Notes under the pieces: generated by a model
The model's database searches: none
Seen by the model: only the letters and a program-made list of their open reading frames with translations
What the model was told of the DNA's origin: nothing
In this document: piece after piece, positions 1-5,281 of the stretch
Layout of the letters: the number at the start of each line of letters is the position of its first letter
Numbering within the stretch: position 1 is the first letter of the stretch
Assembly: GCA_020849935.1 (NCBI GenBank)
Contig: JADZFJ010000205.1
Coordinates: forward strand, 1-8,534
Source: Crocinitomix sp.
GTDB taxonomy: Bacteria > Bacteroidota > Bacteroidia > Flavobacteriales_D > Crocinitomicaceae
Direction of reading: 5' to 3'
Length of the DNA: 8,534 bases
Position numbers and translations under genes: made by a program

Positions 1-1392
1 GATGTAGTAATTATTGGCTCAGGTCCTGGTGGTTATGTAGGAGCAATCAGATGTGCTCAACTTGGTTTAAAAACAGCCTTGATTGAAAAATACTCGACAC
101 TAGGTGGAACGTGTTTAAATGTTGGATGTATTCCATCAAAAGCATTGTTAGATTCTTCTGAGCATTTTTTTAATGCGGCACACAATTTTGAAAAACACGG
201 AATTGAAATTAATTCGCCAAAAGTTAACATGCATCAAATGATTGCGCGTAAAGCCGAAGTGGTGAAACAAACGTGTGATGGGATTCAGTATTTGATGGAC
301 AAAAATAAAATCGACGTTCACACTGGTGTGGGTTCGTTTATTTCCAAAAATGAAATTAAGGTGACTGGTGCGGATGGAAAAGAAACAGTGTTAGAAGCGA
401 AAAATGTAATTATTGCGACTGGTTCAAAACCAAATTTCTTTCCAGGAATGGAACCAGATAAGGACAGAATCATTACCTCAACCGAAATGCTCAACTTGGA
501 AAAAGTAGCGCAAAACTTACTTGTAATTGGTGGTGGTGTGATTGGCCTTGAATTAGGTAGCGTTCACGCACGCTTAGGCGCAAATGTGAATGTCATTGAA
601 TTCGCAGATTCGATTCTTCCGACTATGGACAAATCTATTTCGAAAGAAATGACGAAAGTGTTGAAGAAAGAAGGATTTAAATTCAACTTCAATCACCGCG
701 TTCAAAAAGTTGAAAACACTGGGAATGGTGTAAAAGTAACTGCTTTGGATAAAGCTGGAAAAGAAGTTGTTTTTGAAGGAGATTATTGTTTGGTGGCTGT
801 TGGTAGAAAACCATATACTACTGGTCTTGGCCTAGAAAATGCAGGAATAGCAATGGGTGAAAGAGGAATGATTGCGGTAAATGATCACCTTGAAACCAAT
901 GTACAGGGAATCTATGCCATTGGTGATGTGGTAAGAGGAGCAATGTTAGCGCACAAAGCTGAGGAAGAAGGGGTTTATGTGGCTGAATTAATTGCAGGAC
1001 AAAAACCACACATTAATTATAACTTAATTCCTGGTGTTGTTTACACGTGGCCAGAGGCTGCTTCAGTTGGAAAAACGGAAGAAGAATTAATTGCGCAAGG
1101 TGTTAAATACAAAGCTGGTTCGTTCCCAATTAAAGCGTTAGGTAGAGCAAGAGCAAGTATGGATGTCATGGGTATGGTGAAAATTTTAGCGGATGCTGAA
1201 ACGGACGAAGTATTGGGCGTTCACATGGTTTCTCCACGCGCGGCGGATATGATTATGGAAGCGGTGACTGCAATGGAATATCGCGCGTCTGCCGAAGATA
1301 TGGCACGAATTTGTCACCCGCATCCAACTTATACTGAAGCAACGAAAGAGGCTGCCTTGGCGGCTACTGCTGATCGAGCTTTGCATATTTAA
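1..1392 (+). CDS. lpdA: Dihydrolipoyl dehydrogenase (E3), 5'-truncated by the window
   Basis: This flavoprotein reoxidises the dihydrolipoyl groups of pyruvate, 2-oxoglutarate and related dehydrogenase complexes, and of the glycine cleavage system, passing electrons through FAD to NAD+ in the cytoplasm. The frame is open from base 1 with 463 residues visible, so only a few N-terminal residues are missing. In visible numbering, the FAD-binding GSGPGG motif is at 6-11, the redox-active disulfide is C38 and C43 in GGTCLNVGCIPSK, an ATG motif lies at about 139-141, the NAD-binding GGGVIG is at 177-182, and the second FAD motif (AIGDV) is near 306-310. The C-terminal dimerisation domain ends with HPHPTYTE, in which H441 and E446 are the expected catalytic pair completed by the partner subunit. 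All key residues are intact. Translation from an internal TTG at 79 would lose the first FAD motif and is not credible. The next gene, hemH, starts 50 bp downstream with no functional link evident. Identification is very secure; which complex it serves cannot be told. Confidence 0.96.
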   Translation, partial: DVVIIGSGPGGYVGAIRCAQLGLKTALIEKYSTLGGTCLNVGCIPSKALLDSSEHFFNAAHNFEKHGIEINSPKVNMHQMIARKAEVVKQTCDGIQYLMDKNKIDVHTGVGSFISKNEIKVTGADGKETVLEAKNVIIATGSKPNFFPGMEPDKDRIITSTEMLNLEKVAQNLLVIGGGVIGLELGSVHARLGANVNVIEFADSILPTMDKSISKEMTKVLKKEGFKFNFNHRVQKVENTGNGVKVTALDKAGKEVVFEGDYCLVAVGRKPYTTGLGLENAGIAMGERGMIAVNDHLETNVQGIYAIGDVVRGAMLAHKAEEEGVYVAELIAGQKPHINYNLIPGVVYTWPEAASVGKTEEELIAQGVKYKAGSFPIKALGRARASMDVMGMVKILADAETDEVLGVHMVSPRAADMIMEAVTAMEYRASAEDMARICHPHPTYTEATKEAALAATADRALHI

Positions 1393-1442
1393 GGCTAAAG
1401 TAAGGTTAAACAAGAAATCCACTTAGTTCAATTCATTCGCCG

Positions 1443-2474
1443 ATGTCGCAGTTAAAAACGGGAGTGTTACTCATTAATTTAGGTACTCCTGACAGTCCTT
1501 CTACTCGTGATGTACGGAGTTATCTTTCTGAATTTTTGAATGATCCGCGGGTAATTGACATCAATGCGGTTGGTCGTGCGATTTTAGTGAATGGTATTAT
1601 TGTTCCTTTTCGTGCGCCAAAATCGGCCAAAATTTACAAAGAACTCTGGCAACTTTGGGGTGGTAACTCTCCCCTCCTAACCTACGGACTTCAATTAAAA
1701 AAGGACCTACAAAGTAAATTTGATTTAGCCGATAATGTCACGGTCGAATTTGCGATGCGGTATAAAAACCCTTCGCTTCCGAATGTCTTAGAAAAAATGC
1801 AAAAAGTGGGATACGATCAATTGATTATTCTACCTCTTTTTCCACATTATGCAAGTTCTTCGTCAGGTTCGGCAATTGAAAAAGCAATGGCGATTATCCA
1901 AAAATGGTGGGTGATTCCAGAAATTAAAATTATTCCAAGTTTTTACAATCATCCCGGATATATTCAAGCGTTTATCGAACGTGGCCAACAGTTTGACCTG
2001 AAAAACTATTCGCATTTCATTTTTAGTTATCATGGCTTACCCGAACGTCAAATTGATAAAGTTCATCCTGAATTAACATGCGCTTCGTGCAATTGCGATC
2101 GACAATTTAATGCCGATCAAACCTATTGTTACCGCAACCAATGTTATGAAACTACCCGTTTAATCGCAGAAGGTTTAGGAATTTCTTCGGAAAATTATAC
2201 CGTTTCATTTCAATCAAGACTAGGAAAAACGCCTTGGCTTAAACCATATTCAGACCAAGTTCTAAAAGACCTTGCAGCAGCTGGACACAAAAAAATTCTG
2301 GCATTTTCTCCTGCTTTTGTTTCAGATTGTTTGGAAACCTCTATCGAAATTGGCACCGAATACCAAGAAATTTTTACGCACGCAGGTGGAGAGAAAATTG
2401 ATTTAGTTCCTAGTTTGAACGATTCTGAAACATGGGTAACAGCGGTTAAAGAGTTGATTACGTCCAGAATTTAA
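1443..2474 (+). CDS. hemH: Ferrochelatase
   Basis: Ferrochelatase inserts ferrous iron into a porphyrin at the end of haem synthesis. The protein has 343 residues, a normal length for bacterial family members. Its N-terminus carries the family signature GVLLINLGTPDSP (7-19) and LWGGNSPL (71-78). The core SYHGLPER places the conserved metal-site histidine at H197, and FSPAFVSDCLET places the conserved acidic residue at E298. The ATG at 1443 puts the signature close to the N-terminus as expected. Between the two catalytic motifs are five cysteines, C213, C216, C218, C229 and C234, the last two in CYRNQCYETTRL. Similar extra cysteines occur in other Bacteroidota ferrochelatases as I recall them, and some bacterial ferrochelatases hold a [2Fe-2S] cluster, so a bound metal is possible but not shown. 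The gene stands 50 bp after lpdA and 168 bp before the first secreted-protein cassette. No signal peptide or membrane helix is evident. Whether the substrate is protoporphyrin or coproporphyrin is not settled by the sequence. Confidence 0.96.
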   Translation: MSQLKTGVLLINLGTPDSPSTRDVRSYLSEFLNDPRVIDINAVGRAILVNGIIVPFRAPKSAKIYKELWQLWGGNSPLLTYGLQLKKDLQSKFDLADNVTVEFAMRYKNPSLPNVLEKMQKVGYDQLIILPLFPHYASSSSGSAIEKAMAIIQKWWVIPEIKIIPSFYNHPGYIQAFIERGQQFDLKNYSHFIFSYHGLPERQIDKVHPELTCASCNCDRQFNADQTYCYRNQCYETTRLIAEGLGISSENYTVSFQSRLGKTPWLKPYSDQVLKDLAAAGHKKILAFSPAFVSDCLETSIEIGTEYQEIFTHAGGEKIDLVPSLNDSETWVTAVKELITSRI

Positions 2475-2592
2475 AAAACTACGAGTAATTAAGATGAATT
2501 TGTCGTTCAGAAATTGAAGATAATCCCAAAATAAAATTCTTTCATTACAGACAACTCTTGGTTAAAATCCACGTCTCTAATTGGACTTTGAT

Positions 2593-2619
2593 AAAACTAA
2601 ACAGTTTGATTTTTAATCA
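2593..2619 (+). promoter_or_regulatory. Conserved leader block upstream of cassette copy 1
   Basis: A 27-nt block 24 bp before the ATG of the 116-aa gene begins with AAAACT and ends with ATTTTTAATCA. The same two ends at the same 16-nt offset recur before the second cassette at 4869-4895, with 21 of 27 positions identical by hand alignment. It may be part of a promoter, a 5' leader element, or simply residual homology from the duplication. It does not contain a clean TAnnTTTG, the usual -7 box of Bacteroidota, so its role is unassigned. Confidence 0.4.
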
Positions 2620-2642
2620 ACTAATTAAATAAAAGAATACCT

Positions 2643-2993
2643 ATGAAAAGCTTCCACTCGAAATTAAAATTAGTCGCACTTTTAACGATTTGCTTGTTCA
2701 GCGCTTCGGTCAACGGTCAAGATGTAGAGGTAGCTCCCCCATCAAAAATAATCCAAGAGTTAATGTTAATTGACCATAAAATTTCATTTAACGCCGAACA
2801 AATGGATGTAAATTCGGTTAAAGTAACTGTTATCACGGAAGTTGAAAAAAAAATAGCCCCTGAAATGTCTATCGTTGAAAATGAAATTGCTTTTATCACC
2901 ATTGATTTCAGTAACTGTGAAAGTGGTGATTATTTGATCACTGGAAAAAGGGGGGATATGGAAATAACCTATCTCGTAAAACATATAAAATAA
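2643..2993 (+). CDS. Small secreted protein of unrecognised family (copy 1)
   Basis: I do not recognise this 116-residue protein. It has a clear type I signal peptide: a basic start (K2, K7, K9), a hydrophobic core at about 10-24 and probable cleavage between VNG and Q26. The mature part of about 90 residues is predicted by eye to be mostly beta strand, with one cysteine (C92) in the best conserved stretch, FITIDFSNCESGDYLITG (84-101), and a basic end, LVKHIK. By hand alignment about 53 of 91 mature positions match the paralogue at 4926-5273. The end of the protein (IDFS.CESGDYLI.GK.GD followed by hydrophobic residues and lysines) loosely resembles T9SS type A sorting domains, and the overall size also recalls small Ig-fold secreted proteins of Bacteroides such as DUF3244; both are inference. 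C17 lies inside the signal core and lacks a small residue before it, so a lipoprotein is unlikely. The stop is 7 bp before the next ATG, implying co-transcription and probable partnership with the 579-aa protein. Confidence 0.8.
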   Translation: MKSFHSKLKLVALLTICLFSASVNGQDVEVAPPSKIIQELMLIDHKISFNAEQMDVNSVKVTVITEVEKKIAPEMSIVENEIAFITIDFSNCESGDYLITGKRGDMEITYLVKHIK

Positions 2994-3000
2994 TCACACC

Positions 3001-4740
3001 ATGAAAGCGCTCAAAATAATTGGAATTTGGATTGGTTTAATCTTTGTCTCTGCCTCATCATTTGGCCAAGTGGTTGATGTGATCCCTGTAAATCTTGTTG
3101 GTTCTTCTGATCCTATCCCTGGTCCGGACGCCTTTATTATGCATCCTTTCACTCCTTCTCCATTAAGTGGTACCTATCACGGCGGAACGTCTTATGGAGA
3201 GGATGAAAAATGGGGGTATAATATTACAGGATTAACGCCTGGTGATTCCTATAATTTGACCATATATTATATGATGGACGTCGTGCAATTAACGCCCATC
3301 GATACGCGTGTTGGAAATTTGACCATGTCAAGTGGTGCTCCATTAAGTACAACATTGATTCCTTTTGTGATACCAGCCAATTGGAGAATTTGGTACACAC
3401 TGACAACCACGTTTACAGCCGTTGCTGCTACAGACCGAATTGATATTGAATCGTTTAGTGGCAGTGATAATTCTACTTGGCTTTTTACAGACATTGCGAT
3501 TGATGGAGGCGGAGGTTGCGAAGACCTTACGATTGTCGCTTCGGACACTGAAATTTGTATTGGTGACCCTGTGACATTGACCGCAACATCGACCACAGGT
3601 GGAACTGTAACTTGGGATGGTGGTGTGACAAATGGTGTTGCATTTACCCCAGCTTTGCCGGGAACATATACCTACACTACAACCAGCACAAGTCCTGATG
3701 ATTGTCCTTATTCTCAAACAATCACCGTGAATGATTTTCCAACGATTGATGCTGGTCCAGATTTAGAAATTTGTTTAGGTGAAGATGTTACCCTGACTGG
3801 CAGCGGTGCCGGTGTTGGAGGTGACTATGTCTGGGATTTAGGTGTGGTTGATGGGGTTGCTTTTGATCCGTTGGTTTCGAATACCTATACCGTGGTGGGA
3901 ACTACCGCCGCTGGTTGTTCGAGCGATGATGAAGTAACTATTACCGTTAATCCTTCCATGACAGTTTCGTTTTCGGGCGATGAGTTGATTGGTTGCACCC
4001 CGTTCACCGTTAATTTCACGTCTTTGGTTCCAGGTGCCATTTATAATTGGAATTTCGGAGATGGCGGAAGCTCAAATGCCGCAGCTCCTTCTCATACGTA
4101 CTTAACCGCAGGTGAATTTACGGTTTCTTTAGATATGACTAATGCGGATGGGTGCACAGGTTCAGTCACTTATATCGATTATATAACAGTTGTTCCTCAA
4201 CCAATCGCAGCATTCACGTATTCACCAACACAGGTTGATGTGACAGACACAGAGGTTAAATTTACCAATCAATCTTTATATGCCACTTCTTATTCGTGGG
4301 ATTTTGGCGATGGATCGGCGATTTCAAATGCAGAAAATCCAATTCACCTTTTTCCAGAGGTTGGTGATGTGCGTTATCCTGTCACACTCACCGTGCAAAA
4401 TGAGCTCGGTTGTTCGGACATGGTTCAGAAAATCATTGAAGTGCAAGATGTCTTAATCTTCCACATACCAAATTCGTTTACACCAGACGGTGATACTTTT
4501 AACGAAACATTCAATCCTGTTTTTTATTCCGGGGTAGACATTTTTGACTTTCATTTTGTCATCTTGAACAGATGGGGAGAACTAGTGTTTGAATCATATA
4601 ACCCTGCAAGTGGGTGGAATGGTGCTTATGGCGATCAAGGGTTAGTCCAAGACGGCGTTTATATTTGGCGTTTAGAATTTGGCGAGACCATGAGCGACAA
4701 AAAACATACCTACGAAGGTCATGTGACGGTAAATAGATAA
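3001..4740 (+). CDS. Secreted multidomain protein with T9SS type B (gliding motility-associated) C-terminal domain, short form
   Basis: This 579-residue protein is a likely T9SS cargo exposed on or released from the cell surface. Domains read from the translation are: signal peptide 1-23 (cleavage after SFGQ or between G and Q); a beta-rich N-terminal domain 24-170 with aromatic-rich motifs (KWGYNITGL at 70-78, ANWRIWYT at 126-133) and an end (WLFTDIAIDG) typical of jelly-roll, carbohydrate-binding-like modules; two Ig-like repeats at 173-245 and 246-319; two PKD domains with NFGDG (351-355) and DFGDG (434-438); and a type B sorting domain at 483-579. That last domain has IPNSFTPDGDTFNETF (489-504), NRWGELVFES (523-532) and GWNGAYGD (538-545), matching the CHU_C/TIGR04131 pattern. 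Each Ig-like repeat contains two cysteines (186/235 and 258/306). It follows a small secreted-protein gene by 7 bp and is the paralogue of the protein at 5282-7882. An adhesin or matrix role is plausible; the ligand is unknown. Confidence 0.92.
   Translation: MKALKIIGIWIGLIFVSASSFGQVVDVIPVNLVGSSDPIPGPDAFIMHPFTPSPLSGTYHGGTSYGEDEKWGYNITGLTPGDSYNLTIYYMMDVVQLTPIDTRVGNLTMSSGAPLSTTLIPFVIPANWRIWYTLTTTFTAVAATDRIDIESFSGSDNSTWLFTDIAIDGGGGCEDLTIVASDTEICIGDPVTLTATSTTGGTVTWDGGVTNGVAFTPALPGTYTYTTTSTSPDDCPYSQTITVNDFPTIDAGPDLEICLGEDVTLTGSGAGVGGDYVWDLGVVDGVAFDPLVSNTYTVVGTTAAGCSSDDEVTITVNPSMTVSFSGDELIGCTPFTVNFTSLVPGAIYNWNFGDGGSSNAAAPSHTYLTAGEFTVSLDMTNADGCTGSVTYIDYITVVPQPIAAFTYSPTQVDVTDTEVKFTNQSLYATSYSWDFGDGSAISNAENPIHLFPEVGDVRYPVTLTVQNELGCSDMVQKIIEVQDVLIFHIPNSFTPDGDTFNETFNPVFYSGVDIFDFHFVILNRWGELVFESYNPASGWNGAYGDQGLVQDGVYIWRLEFGETMSDKKHTYEGHVTVNR
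3517..3957 (+). repeat. Two in-frame Ig-like repeats (short array)
   Basis: Two coding repeats of 73-74 residues (3517-3735 and 3736-3957) share the pattern IC.G..VTLT, then W(D).GV..GV.F.P, then Y and a cysteine, ending in TVN. The first matches repeat 1 of the long paralogue along its whole length. The second combines a GAGVGG insertion, as in repeats 3 and 6 of the long form, with a WDLGVVDGVAF segment that is closest in DNA to repeat 5. Confidence 0.85.
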
Positions 4741-4868
4741 GTTTAAATAAATTACGCTACGTTAAGAAACCGTTATTGAAATTGATATCTTCACGTTTGT
4801 TGGCAACCTATCTATTAAAAGTACGTCTATTCGGTAGATTAAACTGATTTTTTTGTGTGTAATTAAGA

Positions 4869-4895
4869 AAAACTGAAAGATCTTATTTTTAATCA
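4869..4895 (+). promoter_or_regulatory. Conserved leader block upstream of cassette copy 2
   Basis: This is the counterpart of 2593-2619: AAAACT, then ATTTTTAATCA starting 16 nt later, ending 30 bp before the ATG of the 115-aa gene. Farther upstream, both leaders also contain TTAAAA followed two or three bases later by ACGTCT (2562-2576 and 4815-4828), but that pair lies 24 nt farther away in this copy. No clear ribosome binding site is present in either leader, as is usual in Bacteroidota. Confidence 0.4.
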
Positions 4896-4925
4896 CTTTA
4901 TAACCAACTGACTATTAGTAGCTAT

Positions 4926-5273
4926 ATGAAAAACTTCCTCATAAAAACCAAATTGATTGCATTTGCGATGATTGCTTTTTTTAGCATTTCTACCAATGCA
5001 CAAGAGCTCACTCCTACCCTTCCAATCGAAGAAATTCAGGAGATGATGTTAATTGAACATAAAATTTCGTTCAATTCTCAACAAATGGATCTAAATTCAA
5101 TCAAGGTATCAGCCATAGATGATACTGAAAAAACGATCAATCCAACGTTTACAATTTCACCAGAAGAAACCTTCATCACCATCGATTTTAGTAAATGCGA
5201 AAGCGGAGACTATCTTATCGTTGGAAAAAATGGTGATGAAACAATTAAATTCTTAGTAAAACACGTTAAATAA
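4926..5273 (+). CDS. Small secreted protein of unrecognised family (copy 2)
   Basis: This 115-residue protein is the paralogue of the one at 2643-2993 and has no function I recognise. The signal peptide is textbook: K2 and K7/K9, a hydrophobic core at 10-22, and probable cleavage after TNA before Q26. Conserved blocks shared with copy 1 are HKISFN (45-50), QMDLNS (53-58) and FITIDFSKCESGDYLI (83-98), the last holding the only cysteine, C91. The region after the signal (27-37) and the middle (63-82) are the least conserved, so selection seems to act on the HKISFN strand and the C-terminal strands. It ends in a basic LVKHVK like its paralogue. The stop lies 8 bp before the 866-aa gene. Candidate roles are a periplasmic or surface partner, chaperone or subunit of the large protein; none is demonstrated. 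The two paralogues staying next to their own large partner supports a specific pairing. Confidence 0.8.
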   Translation: MKNFLIKTKLIAFAMIAFFSISTNAQELTPTLPIEEIQEMMLIEHKISFNSQQMDLNSIKVSAIDDTEKTINPTFTISPEETFITIDFSKCESGDYLIVGKNGDETIKFLVKHVK

Positions 5274-5281
5274 TCCACTCC

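Larger units (their letters stand above)
2593..4740 (+). repeat. Tandem cassette, copy 1 (leader + small secreted protein + T9SS cargo)
   Basis: This is the first copy of a direct, non-identical duplication whose second copy is 4869-7882. Both contain, in order, a similar leader block, a 115-116-aa secreted protein gene, a 7-8 bp spacer of similar sequence (starting TC after the TAA stop and ending CC before the ATG) and a multidomain secreted protein gene. The two copies differ mainly by four additional Ig-like repeats in copy 2. Many synonymous and some amino-acid differences show the duplication is not recent. Confidence 0.85.

Noticed and set aside
79..81. TTG as start codon of the dihydrolipoyl dehydrogenase
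   Set aside because: The frame is open back to base 1 and encodes the FAD-binding GSGPGG motif; a start at 79 would remove it, so the gene begins before the window.
2643..2699. Lipoprotein signal in the 116-aa protein because of C17
   Set aside because: The residue before C17 is Ile, not Gly/Ala/Ser, the cysteine is inside the hydrophobic core, and the paralogue lacks it.
3267..3717. Minus-strand open frames opposite the 579-aa gene (3267-3596 and 3343-3717)
   Set aside because: They lie wholly antisense to a clear coding gene, have low-complexity Cys/Thr/Ile-rich translations without domains, and similar shadows appear opposite the paralogue, as expected from its codon pattern.
4826..4838. 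Hairpin TCTA-TTCGG-TAGA followed by a T run (4848-4854) as terminator of cassette copy 1
   Set aside because: The stem is only 4 bp of mostly A-T pairs and the T run starts 10 nt later, so it is not distinguishable from chance.
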